DNA from: Cyanobacteria bacterium FACHB-DQ100
GTDB lineage: Bacteria; Cyanobacteriota; Cyanobacteriia; Leptolyngbyales; Leptolyngbyaceae
Direction: 5' to 3'
Assembly: GCA_014695195.1 (NCBI GenBank)
Contig: JACJNW010000028.1
Coordinates: 744,001 to 808,000 of the forward strand
Length of the DNA: 64,000 nt
Part shown: one piece after another, positions 19,698-28,690 of the stretch
Layout of the letters: every line of letters starts with the position of its first letter
Position numbering within the stretch: position 1 is the stretch's first letter
The notes under the pieces: generated by a model
What the model was told of the DNA's origin: nothing
What the model saw: the letters and a program-made list of their open reading frames with translations, nothing else
Database searches by the model: none
Program-made: the position numbers and the translations under genes

Positions 19698-20612
19698 ATG
19701 GTTATGCAACTTCAACAGCGCGGACATTTACTCACCGAGCAAGTTAATCCAGCGAGTGCAAATCTCGACCAGCTTTCGTCGATCGAGCTGGTTGATGTGT
19801 TTAACCAGGAAGATGCGAAAACGATTAGCGCGATCGCACAGGCACGAGAACCTTTAGCGAAAGCGATTGATTTAACTGCAGAAAAGTTACGTCAAGGCGG
19901 ACGGTTGTTTTATGTCGGTGCAGGAACAAGCGGTCGTTTAGGCGTGTTGGATGCGGCAGAGTGTCCGCCTACTTTTTGTACATCTCCGGAAATGGTGCAA
20001 GGAATTATTGCGGGTGGCGCGGATGCTTTGGTGAGAAGTTCAGAAGGGCTAGAAGACTTGGCGGATCAAGGAGCGGCGGCGATCGCGGAGCGGCAGGTGA
20101 GTACGATCGATGTTGTGGTGGGTATTGCCGCAGGTGGGACGACTCCTTATGTTCATGGAGCTTTAGCAGAAGCAAGAAAACGCGGAGCAACCACAATTTT
20201 TATGGCTTGTGTGCCTCAAGAACAAGTTCAGATTGAGGTGGATGTTGATATTCGCTTGTTAGTCGGGGCAGAAGTGTTAGCAGGTTCTACGCGGCTAAAA
20301 GCGGGAACCGTGACCAAACTCGCATTAAATATTCTTTCAACTGGAACAATGGTGCGATTGGGTAAGGTTTACGGCAATCGCATGATTGATGTGGCGGTGA
20401 CGAATACTAAACTGCACGATCGCGCCTTACGAATTCTCTGCGACCTCGCCGATTTAGATCGAGAACAAGCCGCAGCATTACTCGAAAAGAGCGATCGCTC
20501 TGTGAAGACTGCTTTGATGATGCACTGGACAGGACTTTCAAAAGCAGAGTGTGATCGCTTATTGGCTGAGCATCAAGGAAATCTAAGAGCGGCGCTAAAT
20601 CAGCCTAATTGA
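19698..20612 (+). CDS. murQ: N-acetylmuramic acid 6-phosphate etherase
   Basis: SIS-fold lyase that splits the lactyl ether of MurNAc-6-phosphate to GlcNAc-6-phosphate and lactate during cell-wall recycling. The 304-residue protein shows the family marks LSSIELVDVFNQEDAKT, GAGTSGRLGVLDAAECPPT, GIAAGGTTPYVHGAL, LAGSTRLKAGTVTKLALNIL and the C-terminal LLAEHQGNLRAAL. No transporter, MurNAc kinase or anhMurNAc kinase is adjacent. Identification is very secure. Confidence 0.95.
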   Translation: MVMQLQQRGHLLTEQVNPASANLDQLSSIELVDVFNQEDAKTISAIAQAREPLAKAIDLTAEKLRQGGRLFYVGAGTSGRLGVLDAAECPPTFCTSPEMVQGIIAGGADALVRSSEGLEDLADQGAAAIAERQVSTIDVVVGIAAGGTTPYVHGALAEARKRGATTIFMACVPQEQVQIEVDVDIRLLVGAEVLAGSTRLKAGTVTKLALNILSTGTMVRLGKVYGNRMIDVAVTNTKLHDRALRILCDLADLDREQAAALLEKSDRSVKTALMMHWTGLSKAECDRLLAEHQGNLRAALNQPN

Positions 20613-20884
20613 CACCCTGTAGTTTGTACTGCACCTAAGATTCGCCAGACTGCAAACACAACGATCGTGCCTGCAATTGCCACTCCACTGCGGTACAGCA
20701 TCAGCCAGAAGCCGATCGGCTTTTCATTGACAAGTTTCAAATAGCCCCAAGCTAGTGCAGACATAAAGATGCTAATCACACCTGCCCGAATTGAGCCATA
20801 ACAGTCTGAGGTTGTAATCAGAAATCCACAGGAACCTAGAAATAGACACACTAAACTGACTAATGCTGCAAATGATCGAGTCAT
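20600..20884 (-). CDS. Small membrane protein of unknown function
   Basis: A 94-residue protein with three likely membrane helices (ALVSLVCLFLGSCGFLI, GVISIFMSALAWGYL, SGVAIAGTIVVFAVWRI). The end overlaps the murQ stop by 13 bases (convergent). I do not recognise the family. Strong helix periodicity and a clean ATG support a real gene, but the evidence is only compositional. Confidence 0.55.
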   Translation of the reverse strand: MTRSFAALVSLVCLFLGSCGFLITTSDCYGSIRAGVISIFMSALAWGYLKLVNEKPIGFWLMLYRSGVAIAGTIVVFAVWRILGAVQTTGCQLG

Positions 20885-21101
20885 ACGCCTGATAAATGTG
20901 CGATCGCACCTAGATAATCAGCGAACAATTTAGCATTGAGTGTTCCAATTGTTACAGGGTGTGATCACCATTTTTTCAGGGATCGATTACATCAGCGATC
21001 AAGCCACCATCTGTAAAGAAGCTTTGATTTCTGAAACGATGCCGCTAATTTGTCAAAGACTGTCGGTATAGTGAGATAATTCCTTTATTTCAAACCGTTG
21101 T

Positions 21102-21344
21102 GTGAATTTTCCTGTTTATATCGGGATTGGTGCATTTAAGATTCATCCTCACATTTTCTTTGAGGCGATCGCTTATACCGTTGCGCTGCGGTTGTCGCTG
21201 CGAAATTTCCGCCGAGATACGATTAAGCCGACGCAAAGAAGCTCGATCGTGGTTGCTGGCATGGTCGGGGCGCTAATTGGTGCAAAAGTGCTGGTGATGT
21301 TGCAGCGCATTGATCTTTGGTGGCAGCAAAGAGGACTCTTTTAG
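21102..21344 (+). pseudogene. N-terminal fragment of an Lgt-like (prolipoprotein diacylglyceryl transferase family) gene
   Basis: An 80-residue reading frame from a GTG. Its start FPVYIGIGAFKIHPHIFFEA and the later GMVGALIGAKVLVMLQ resemble the first two helices of the Lgt-like membrane family seen in cyanobacteria. The family normally exceeds 230 residues and has further catalytic parts, which are absent. In frame after the stop, a further hydrophobic stretch (about 20 codons to 21,410) can be read. I interpret this as a decayed, truncated gene. Confidence 0.55.
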
Positions 21345-21423
21345 TTGATGTTGCTAGTGATGGTTGCATTGATTAACTTTGGTTGCTATCTGTTTCTGAT
21401 TACTTAGTTTCGATAGTCAGCAT

Positions 21424-22251
21424 TTACCGCTTCCTTGCAATCTGATAGGCAGAAAGGTTGAAAAGCTGAATCTTGCCCTCGAATTGCTGGTTGATCGCAC
21501 TCCGCAACCCCAGAAACAACGCTTCTCGCGTCGGTGCATTCAAAGCGATGTACGGCGAATAGCTGCTTAGAAGCTCCAAATAACGATCGACCTCATAAAC
21601 CCGATCACAATCGATCGTTTCCGTTACTGGAGCCTCAAATAGTCCTGAATCACCGATTAACTTTCCAAGCCCTTGCAAAATCTCTTCCTGAGTGTCCTTG
21701 CCCTCATACTGGGGAGCGATCGACGGTGCGATCTGCTGATAAACCTCATCCAGTACCCGATGCACTTCACGGCTCGGCTCAAGTGGCATATTCCATAGCA
21801 ACACCAAAGCACCATTGTTTTGTAATGCTTCAGAGGCTTTCACATACTTGATATCAGATGCAATCCAGTGCCAAGCATTTGCCGCGAGTACAATCTGATA
21901 CTTTCCAGACTCAACCTGCCACTCTTCAAAGGTCTGAGGAATAATGTTCACCTGCGGATAAGCGGCACAGTTCTGCTGAGCTAATCGGCAGAACTCCAAA
22001 TTCGGCTCCACCGCATCGATCGCATATCCCAACCGAGCAAAATCTACTGTCGCCACGCCCGATCCGCAACCGACTTCCAGAATTCTCGATTCAGGCGACA
22101 ACTGAGCAACCTCAACCACTCGTTGAATCAACGCTTCTGGATAGCGGGGTCGTGCTCGATCGTAGGCTTCCACAACCGGAGAATACCAAACCTTCCGCTG
22201 CTCCAGATCTTTCGTCGAATACTCGTTGAGAACTTCTACCCAGTTTGACAT
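21424..22251 (-). CDS. Class I SAM-dependent methyltransferase
   Basis: A protein of about 275 residues with a Rossmann-type methyltransferase fold. Motif I is ILEVGCGSGVATVDFA, followed by the acidic DAVEPNLEF and the later IVLAANAWHW and LVLLWNMPL. The frame is open to 22314, but the extra part overlaps crtW and looks random; the ATG at 22251 gives MSNWVEVLNEYSTKD and leaves a five-base gap after crtW. The methyl acceptor is unknown; tight linkage to crtW suggests cotranscription but not necessarily a carotenoid substrate. Confidence 0.83.
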   Translation of the reverse strand: MSNWVEVLNEYSTKDLEQRKVWYSPVVEAYDRARPRYPEALIQRVVEVAQLSPESRILEVGCGSGVATVDFARLGYAIDAVEPNLEFCRLAQQNCAAYPQVNIIPQTFEEWQVESGKYQIVLAANAWHWIASDIKYVKASEALQNNGALVLLWNMPLEPSREVHRVLDEVYQQIAPSIAPQYEGKDTQEEILQGLGKLIGDSGLFEAPVTETIDCDRVYEVDRYLELLSSYSPYIALNAPTREALFLGLRSAINQQFEGKIQLFNLSAYQIARKR

Positions 22252-22256
22252 GATAT

Positions 22257-23087
22257 TTAAGCAGAATGCTCCTCTTCGAGTCGGCGCTGATGCAGTTCGG
22301 GAAGCTGCCACCAAGCCAAATCCGGGCGCTCATGATGCTCTAAGTGATAGCCAAAATGGTAGCAGCTAAGAAACGACCAGAGCGGCGACCAGCTCGTACT
22401 CTGTGAACGGCTTTCATTCTGATATCCGCCTACCGGCTCACGATGCGGCAAGAAGGTTCCAAAAAAGAACAGTTGAACCGAACTCAAAATTGATGGAATC
22501 GCCCAAAACAGGGTTAGATTTGCTTCAGGAATGTGAAATAAGCGATGTGCAATGTGGAAAATTGCAACCAGTCCAAAGATGCGCGTCCAGCTCCAGTACC
22601 GCACCATGAAATAGGAATACCAGGCAAAGAAATTTTTGTGTTGACCGTCATGGAAATCAGGATCAGACTCAGAAGCAGGATGGGCATGGTGTTGCCAATG
22701 CGTCCGAATCATTTCTTTCAATGAAAACAACGCATAAACGCGGAGTGCAACCGAGCCAATAAAGTCATTCAGTTTACGATCGCTAGGAGAAACAGCGCCG
22801 TGCATCGCATCGTGAGCCGTAATGAATAATCCGGTATACAAAAATGTCTGTAGCGCGATCGCTGCAATCTTTACAAACAGCGGCATCGAGTTGACATCGG
22901 TAGTGAGCAAAATTGTCAGGCTCGCAGCCCACACACCAATAACCGAGAGCGCAACGAAGACACCACGATCGATGTCGATTCCAGAATCATGTGTAGACCG
23001 AATCGGGGCGGAACGAAAAGAAACCACGGGATAACTCCACAAACATTCAGAATGAGCGGCAAATTTCCACAGGTGCTGCTTCAACAC
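22257..23087 (-). CDS. crtW: CrtW-type beta-carotene ketolase
   Basis: Membrane di-iron oxygenase that introduces 4-keto groups into beta-carotene (echinenone/canthaxanthin) or related xanthophylls. The 276-residue protein shows the three histidine clusters HDAMH, HWQHHAH and CYHFGYHLEHH, plus the family strings LQTFLYTGLFITAHDAMHG, IPSILSSVQLFFFGTFLPH and WWQLPELH. These agree with CrtW and not with CrtR hydroxylase. A methyltransferase follows immediately. The extra N-terminal 20 residues may not be translated if a later start is used. Confidence 0.88.
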   Translation of the reverse strand: MLKQHLWKFAAHSECLWSYPVVSFRSAPIRSTHDSGIDIDRGVFVALSVIGVWAASLTILLTTDVNSMPLFVKIAAIALQTFLYTGLFITAHDAMHGAVSPSDRKLNDFIGSVALRVYALFSLKEMIRTHWQHHAHPASESDPDFHDGQHKNFFAWYSYFMVRYWSWTRIFGLVAIFHIAHRLFHIPEANLTLFWAIPSILSSVQLFFFGTFLPHREPVGGYQNESRSQSTSWSPLWSFLSCYHFGYHLEHHERPDLAWWQLPELHQRRLEEEHSA

Positions 23088-23418
23088 AAACGCTTTGCAA
23101 ATATTAACATTCTTAGGCGGTGTTGTAGAACTTGATCAGACAAAGACCGAGCTTTTAACAAGAAACTTTCTAAATAAGTTTTTGTTTTACCATGCAGAAA
23201 CAGCAATGAAATTGCATTACATGACAGCTTAGAAACTTAACGACACAATGCTATCTCTCTGAGGGGCGAATCTCTACTCTGCCTTGAAACTTAAGCCTTT
23301 TCGCGTATCTCTAAATATTAACTAAATCTGCTTATTTCGCCGATTAACTATCAAAATCTAACGCAGGTTAGACGAATTTGATAGGATTCAAACCACACTA
23401 AAAGTACGCTTTATCTCA
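23088..23418. other. Intergenic region between divergent crtW and SDR genes
   Basis: These 331 bases hold no credible ORF. The region is A+T rich and must contain both promoters, but I could not single out convincing -35/-10 pairs. Confidence 0.5.
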
Positions 23419-24249
23419 ATGATTGTTATGGCTTCTACAGTAATTATCACAGGCGCATCTCAAGGAATTGGGAAAGCCACTGCCCTCCGCTTCGCTCAAG
23501 GTGGCTACAACCTTGTATTAGCATCCCGTAACGTCGATCGCCTCAACGCCGCTGCTCAAGAATTAAAATTAATCGCGCCCAGGGTTACGGCAATTCCAAC
23601 CGATACCCGCGATGCAGACCAAGTAAAAACACTGATCGATCGAGCTATCTCTGAATACGGATCGATCGATGTGTTAGTGAATAATGCAGGCGTTTATATC
23701 TCAGGGCCTGCCGATAGTTTTACGCTCGAAGATTGGCATACGGCAATCGATACAAATCTGTGGGGATACATTCACACCATTCACGCCTTGTTACCGCATT
23801 TCCTCTCAAAAGGAAGCGGCACGATCGTCAACGTTTCATCTTCAGGGGGTAAGGTTCCTATCCCTTACCTTGTGCCTTACTCGGCCTCTAAGTTTGCTGT
23901 AACCGGACTCACTCAAAGCTTACAATCTGAACTTTCCCCCAAAGGGATTACCGTCTGTGGCATCTATCCGAATTTGATCAAGAGCGACTTCATGGAGCGG
24001 GCAATTTTTCGCGGCAAGGATGAAGAAGACGTGATCGCTCGTCGCAAGCAACTAGAGCAAGTTCTCAGCGTCCCAGTCGTCGAGAAACCAGACGATGTAG
24101 CGAAAGCAATTCTAGACGCTGTAAAACATAAAAAGACTGAAGTGATTGTTGGGTCTGCGGGAGCCTCAGTGTTCTCAAATCGACTGTTTCCAGACCTCTT
24201 ACAGTGGGTGATGCGGCGGACGTTCAAAAACAGCGACAAAGATTATTAG
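23419..24249 (+). CDS. Short-chain dehydrogenase/reductase (ketoreductase-like)
   Basis: A 276-residue classical SDR with TGASQGIGKATALRFA as the NAD(P)-binding motif, LVNNAGVYISGPADSF, the Ser in VNVSSSGGKVPI, and the active site YSASKFAV. A second ATG nine bases in (MASTVIITG) is an equally good start. The substrate is unknown; the C-terminal KKTEVIVGSAGASVFSNR resembles broad acyl/steroid-type SDRs. The gene ends overlap the convergent receiver gene by four bases. Confidence 0.88.
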   Translation: MIVMASTVIITGASQGIGKATALRFAQGGYNLVLASRNVDRLNAAAQELKLIAPRVTAIPTDTRDADQVKTLIDRAISEYGSIDVLVNNAGVYISGPADSFTLEDWHTAIDTNLWGYIHTIHALLPHFLSKGSGTIVNVSSSGGKVPIPYLVPYSASKFAVTGLTQSLQSELSPKGITVCGIYPNLIKSDFMERAIFRGKDEEDVIARRKQLEQVLSVPVVEKPDDVAKAILDAVKHKKTEVIVGSAGASVFSNRLFPDLLQWVMRRTFKNSDKDY

Positions 24250-24665
24250 GCTGTAACCCCAGATTCGAGCGGTCTCCAGTCTGTTAATTGTGAGACCGTT
24301 TCAAGCAGTTCTGTCAGTTGGTAAGGTTTGGTAATAAAGGTGTGAAAGCCCGCACTGACCGCCTTATTTTGCGCCTCAATCGCAACCCAAGCCGAAACCG
24401 CGATCGCAGGAATCTGACCGCCTTGCTCTGGAGGTAGGGTGCGGATCTGGCGAATTAGCTCGTAGCCATCGATATGAGGCATTGCCAAATCTGCAATCAA
24501 GATGTCAGGCTGCGATCGTAGTTTCTGCATAGCTTGATCTGCACAGAAAGCGGAAGTCACATCAACCCCGTGCATTTCAAGCAGTGTGGTTAACAGAATT
24601 ATAGAGTCCAAGTCATCGTCAACAATCAGAGCGCGAAGTGGCGAGCTAGAAAGTAAATCATTCAT
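24246..24665 (-). CDS. Single-domain response regulator
   Basis: A 139-residue CheY-like receiver with no output domain. The acidic pocket is IVDDDLD, the phosphoacceptor is D59 in ILIADLAMPHIDGYE, the switch Ser is S91 in AVSAWVA and the lysine is K113 in FITKPYQLTEL. It could act through phosphotransfer or by protein contact. A large histidine kinase lies about 1 kb away on the opposite strand, which is a possible but unproven partner. Confidence 0.9.
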   Translation of the reverse strand: MNDLLSSSPLRALIVDDDLDSIILLTTLLEMHGVDVTSAFCADQAMQKLRSQPDILIADLAMPHIDGYELIRQIRTLPPEQGGQIPAIAVSAWVAIEAQNKAVSAGFHTFITKPYQLTELLETVSQLTDWRPLESGVTA

Positions 24666-25177
24666 GGGGTCTTACCGCGTATCCCTACTATAGATACTTA
24701 ATTCTGAGCGGGAAATAAAGAAAATCTTAAGATATCTTATGCTTTCGTGATGTTTTGTACGATAAGCAAAAGTGCTTACTCAGACTTTATGAAAAATAGC
24801 AAGGTGGAAAAGCGGACAAGCAGTGCCATTAACCTCATCAGGCGCTTGGTATTCGAGCTAGTTTAACTCAAATCCTCCTCATGGGTCTCTATCGAGCAAG
24901 ATTTAGCTTAGGTCATTCTAGCGCTCACTCAAGGTTACACAGTACACAGTTTAAGAGAATTCCCCTGTAATACAGACGTGATTCTTACGTTATCACCATT
25001 GCAACGTTGGCGTTTCTGCTGAGCAGTCGCGGGCTATTCGCCTTTCAAGCGAATCTCTTTCCATGGATATACCGCAGTAGAGAAGAACTCAATTCCCCCG
25101 GTAGAGATAGTGTTTGGGCGCGATCGATACAAATAATAGAAGGATTAACCCCAACCGTGCGCCTCACTCCTGTCACC
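24666..25177. other. Long intergenic region
   Basis: About 510 bases without a gene I can support. A TTG-initiated extension of the next gene (from 25007) is open here but unlikely. The region presumably holds promoters for the flanking divergent genes. Confidence 0.4.
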
Positions 25178-25534
25178 ATGTCGCCCTCAGAAAAGCCTCT
25201 CCTCCGTACCGAAATCGTTCAACCCCCTGCGGATCGTGCAACCGCAGACTCGCAAATTGTGCAGGATGCCTCGCTCCTGCTCGTACCGATTTGTTTCGTT
25301 GCGATTTGGGCAGGCGTTGTGTGTATTATTGCCGACACCTGGAAACTCAGCCGCAAAGAAGTCAAAACCAATCGCCAGCTTGCCCAGTATCCGTGTAAGA
25401 AGTGCCAATTCTTTAATAACAATCCCTACATGAAATGTGCAGTTAATCCGCATAGCGCGATGACCCCTGCGGCAAAGGATTGTTTAGATTTTCGATCGCG
25501 CCATTCTAAGCAAGCCCAGCCCTATCATCGCTAA
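25178..25534 (+). CDS. Small membrane protein with cysteine cluster
   Basis: A 118-residue protein from the ATG at 25178 (MSPSEKPLLRTEIVQ). One membrane helix (LLLVPICFVAIWAGVVCIIA) is followed by a cytosolic tail with YPCKKCQFFNNNPYMKC and later CAVNPH...CLDF, a four-cysteine arrangement that could bind zinc or a metal centre. It resembles small conserved proteins of cyanobacteria, but I do not recognise a named family. The frame upstream to 25007 lacks a good start. Confidence 0.65.
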   Translation: MSPSEKPLLRTEIVQPPADRATADSQIVQDASLLLVPICFVAIWAGVVCIIADTWKLSRKEVKTNRQLAQYPCKKCQFFNNNPYMKCAVNPHSAMTPAAKDCLDFRSRHSKQAQPYHR

Positions 25535-25642
25535 AACTTCTTTGTGCATTGTCAAAATTTAGAAGACTTTGCCCATACTGATCCTTGAAGCAAAGATAAA
25601 GTCTTATTGCTCTCATGGAACAATATAAATAAGGTGGTTAGT

Positions 25643-28312
25643 ATGGGTTTTCAGACGGTTGCTCCAAGCCCGGACGCAGAACTGTTCAGTCGAGTCACGT
25701 CTTGGGTGCGGCGATCGCAACACTTGTCTGGAATTCTTGAAGCAGCCGTAACTGAAATTGGTCAGTTTCTCAATTGCGATCGCGTCAAGATTTACCAGTT
25801 TCAAGCCGATGAGACCGGGCGGGTCGTTGCGGAGTGGATTCGAGAGCAGCGCTTACCATCACTGCTTGGATTAACCTTTCCCGCAGATGATGTTCCACCC
25901 CACGCTAGGGAACTATTTGTCAAAGCGCGAGCGCGATCAATGGTGAATTTAGCCGAGCGCCAGATCGGACAGAGTGGAATCGATCCGGCAGCACCAGAGG
26001 AAATTCGCTATCGTCCGCTTGATCCTTGCCACGCGGAATATCTCACGGCAATGGGCGTTCAATCGTCTCTAGTGATTCCGATCTTGCAGGAGACAGTGCT
26101 GTGGGGATTGCTAGTTATCCATCACGTCGAGCCGCAGACGATCGCCGAAGAGCAAATTGAAGCGCTACAACTGGTGGTCGATTTGCTCACTGTTGCGATC
26201 GCGCAATCGACGCTGACCGAGAAAGCCCGCGCTAAGGCAGCGCGTGAGGCAATGCTGAATCAAATTAGTGGATTACTGCACTCGCTATCTACGATCGAAC
26301 TCCAAGCTGCATTAGAGAGTACGGTTGCTGCGTTTAATGGTTCCGGGGGGCGGTTGTGGGTCTACGCCGAATCTTTGGCAGCGATTCCGCCTCGCAATCC
26401 GCAGCTTCCGAGTAATTGTGTCCGGCTATTTCAGGCAGGGAGCCAGCCAACAATGCCTGAAAATGCGCCCTTTGCACTGCTTGAAGAATATAGTGCCTGG
26501 AAAGATCGATTTCAGCATGAGCAAGCGCCCATTTGGGAGATTGCAGATCTCTATAAAGAATCAAGTTTGCGGAACCTCCAGCCTGCATTCCGATTCACCA
26601 ATATTCGCGGCTTATTGGTCATTCCGCTCTGGTACCGACGGCAATTGTTAGGATATCTCACTATATTTCGTGACGAGATCGAAACAGAAATTCTCTGGGC
26701 AGGAAGAGTCGATCCCGATCATCGACAACTCTACCCGCGTCAGTCGTTTGAGGTCTGGCGCGAATCTTGCCGAGGAAAAATTGAGCCTTGGACGGCGACG
26801 GATTTAGAATTTGCGGGTGCGATCGCGCAGCAATTTGCAACCGCGATTCAACAATACGAGACGCATCAAAAATTGCAGGCGCTCAATGCCAGCTTGGAAC
26901 TACAGGTGCAAGAACGGACTGCCCGACTGGAGCAAGCAACCGAGCAGCAGCGCATTTTATTTAATGTCGTCACGAATATGCGGAAGTCGCTCCAGGTTGA
27001 GACGATTTTTGCAACCGTCACTCAAGAACTGCGAGGATCGCTCAGCGTCGATCGAGTTTGCATCTATCAGTTCGACTGCAGCAGCGAGTACAATTGGGGA
27101 AAAGTCATTGCCGAGGATGTCGGGACAGAGTTTCCAGCGATTCTAGGTTTGGATGTGGAAGACCGTTGCTTCGACGAGATGTATCCGCGCAATCGACAGG
27201 GGCGCGTTAGCTCGATTTCCGATGTGAATCAGGTTGAATTTCAGCCTTGTTATCGGGCCTTACTCGATCAATTTGAGATCAAAGCCAACATTGTTGCACC
27301 GCTTTTACGAGGCAATTTGCTGTGGGGCTTACTTTGCGTGCATCAATGCGATTTTCCGCGTCAGTGGACAGCTGCCGAGATTCGGTTTGTGAGTCAGGTT
27401 GCAGTGCAATTAAGCATTGGGATTGAACAAGCGGAGTTGTTGATTCAAACGCGCCAGCAGGCAAAGCAACTAAAGGACGCGCTTTCTACTTTGAAACAAA
27501 CTCAGAGCCAATTAATTCAGACTGAGAAAATGTCCAGTTTAGGTCAATTGGTGGCGGGTGTTGCTCATGAAATTAACAATCCGGTTAACTTTATTCACGG
27601 GAATCTCAGCCATCTCAGCATCTATACGAACAACCTCCTGAGTATGATTGATGCGTATCAGGCATACTATCCTAATCCTGGAGCGGAGCTTTTAGACCAA
27701 GCCAGCGAGATTGATTTGGAGTTTTTGCGCGAAGACTTACCTAAGATCATTGCTTCAATGCAAGTTGGAACTGAGCGAATTCGCCAGATTGTCCTATCGC
27801 TGCGGAACTTCTCTCGGCTTGATGAAGCGGAAATGAAGGCAGTGGATATTCATGAGGGAATTGATAATACGCTAATGATCTTGCAGCATCGGCTCAAATC
27901 AGACAGCGCCTCTCGCGGAATTAAGGTGATCAAAAACTATGAAGCTTTGCCTTTAATTGAATGCTATGCCGGACAACTCAATCAGGTATTTATGAATATT
28001 CTGAGTAATGCGATCGATGCGCTCGAAGAATCGGATCAAGAAGTGCCAACACTTTGGATTACGACAAAGCGAGTTGAGGGCGATCGCGCTTTGATTTCTG
28101 TTCGGGATAGCGGCAAGGGGATGGGAGCGGAGACCCAAGCTCAAATCTTTGATCCCTTCTTTACAACAAAGCCGATCGGGAGAGGAACGGGGATGGGGTT
28201 GGCAATCAGCTATGAGATTGTGGTGCAAAAACACAGGGGTTTGCTAGAGTGCCGCTCTCAATTGAATCAAGGTACCGAGTTTTGCATTGAGATTCCGATT
28301 TGCCAGAAATAA
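25643..28312 (+). CDS. Cyanobacteriochrome-type GAF sensor histidine kinase
   Basis: A kinase of 889 residues from the ATG at 25643, which has AAGGTGG upstream; a TTG at 25607 is less likely. The first GAF domain (about 20-190) carries the Cys-His pair typical of bilin-binding cyanobacteriochromes (C129 in LDPCHAEYLTAMGVQSS). A PHY/GAF-like region follows (ETEILWAGR, YPRQSFEVWRE), then a third GAF (YQFDCSSEYNWGKVIAEDV, VEFQPCYRALLDQF), a coiled coil, the H-box GVAHEINNPVNF with H642, and an ATPase domain with NAIDAL, DSGKGMG and GTGMGLAIS. It is predicted to sense light and autophosphorylate; chromophore binding is inferred. Confidence 0.87.
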   Translation: MGFQTVAPSPDAELFSRVTSWVRRSQHLSGILEAAVTEIGQFLNCDRVKIYQFQADETGRVVAEWIREQRLPSLLGLTFPADDVPPHARELFVKARARSMVNLAERQIGQSGIDPAAPEEIRYRPLDPCHAEYLTAMGVQSSLVIPILQETVLWGLLVIHHVEPQTIAEEQIEALQLVVDLLTVAIAQSTLTEKARAKAAREAMLNQISGLLHSLSTIELQAALESTVAAFNGSGGRLWVYAESLAAIPPRNPQLPSNCVRLFQAGSQPTMPENAPFALLEEYSAWKDRFQHEQAPIWEIADLYKESSLRNLQPAFRFTNIRGLLVIPLWYRRQLLGYLTIFRDEIETEILWAGRVDPDHRQLYPRQSFEVWRESCRGKIEPWTATDLEFAGAIAQQFATAIQQYETHQKLQALNASLELQVQERTARLEQATEQQRILFNVVTNMRKSLQVETIFATVTQELRGSLSVDRVCIYQFDCSSEYNWGKVIAEDVGTEFPAILGLDVEDRCFDEMYPRNRQGRVSSISDVNQVEFQPCYRALLDQFEIKANIVAPLLRGNLLWGLLCVHQCDFPRQWTAAEIRFVSQVAVQLSIGIEQAELLIQTRQQAKQLKDALSTLKQTQSQLIQTEKMSSLGQLVAGVAHEINNPVNFIHGNLSHLSIYTNNLLSMIDAYQAYYPNPGAELLDQASEIDLEFLREDLPKIIASMQVGTERIRQIVLSLRNFSRLDEAEMKAVDIHEGIDNTLMILQHRLKSDSASRGIKVIKNYEALPLIECYAGQLNQVFMNILSNAIDALEESDQEVPTLWITTKRVEGDRALISVRDSGKGMGAETQAQIFDPFFTTKPIGRGTGMGLAISYEIVVQKHRGLLECRSQLNQGTEFCIEIPICQK

Positions 28313-28313
28313 G

Positions 28314-28343
28314 CAAGAGCGATCGTAAACTCGATCGCTCTTG
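28314..28343. terminator. Bidirectional hairpin terminator
   Basis: Perfect 12-bp arms CAAGAGCGATCG and CGATCGCTCTTG with a six-base loop sit two bases after the kinase stop. They lie in front of the oppositely oriented small gene end, so both genes could use the hairpin. The sequence after the stem is AATTT on the plus strand. Confidence 0.7.
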
Positions 28344-28351
28344 AATTTGCA

Positions 28352-28534
28352 CTAGCCCGTTGTCCGACGAACGTGATCCAAAATTCGCTGTTTACGCTCT
28401 AGAGAGCTTGCAGGCAAAGGTTTGCTAAAGTCGTTGGTACTGCGGGATAGGTGTTCCATGATGCGCTTTTTGCGATCGTCCATCTGTGCCATGTTGTTAC
28501 TCAAAGATTGCGAACGATCTTCATTCTGCCGCAA
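28352..28534 (-). CDS. Small protein with two copies of an RKxRIxxH motif
   Basis: Up to 60 residues. The first start is TTG at 28534 without a clear Shine-Dalgarno; in-frame ATGs at 28492 and 28483 would give about 46 or 43 residues. The protein contains an internal repeat: DDRKKRIMEHLSRST and ERKQRILDHVRRTTG, two basic amphipathic helices joined by a proline-containing linker. It has no hydrophobic segment, is strongly basic and could bind nucleic acid or another protein. I cannot name a family with certainty. Confidence 0.6.
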   Translation of the reverse strand: MRQNEDRSQSLSNNMAQMDDRKKRIMEHLSRSTNDFSKPLPASSLERKQRILDHVRRTTG

Positions 28535-28636
28535 TTATTCAGGGTTTTGATATTGTGGGTTTAATGGAATCGCTCTCTGACAGAGATGCCGTAAAGCCTT
28601 TGAGAGCACGCTCAATCGTTGATTGAAAGCACTTCG

Positions 28637-28666
28637 GCAAGACGAATCAAAGTCGATTCGTCTTGC
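28637..28666 (-). terminator. Terminator of the transketolase-like gene
   Basis: Perfect 12-bp arms GCAAGACGAATC and GATTCGTCTTGC with a six-base loop lie 24 bases past the stop of the minus-strand transketolase-like gene. No long T-run follows. Confidence 0.65.
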
Positions 28667-28690
28667 TCAAAATTCAACTATTTCGTTCAG

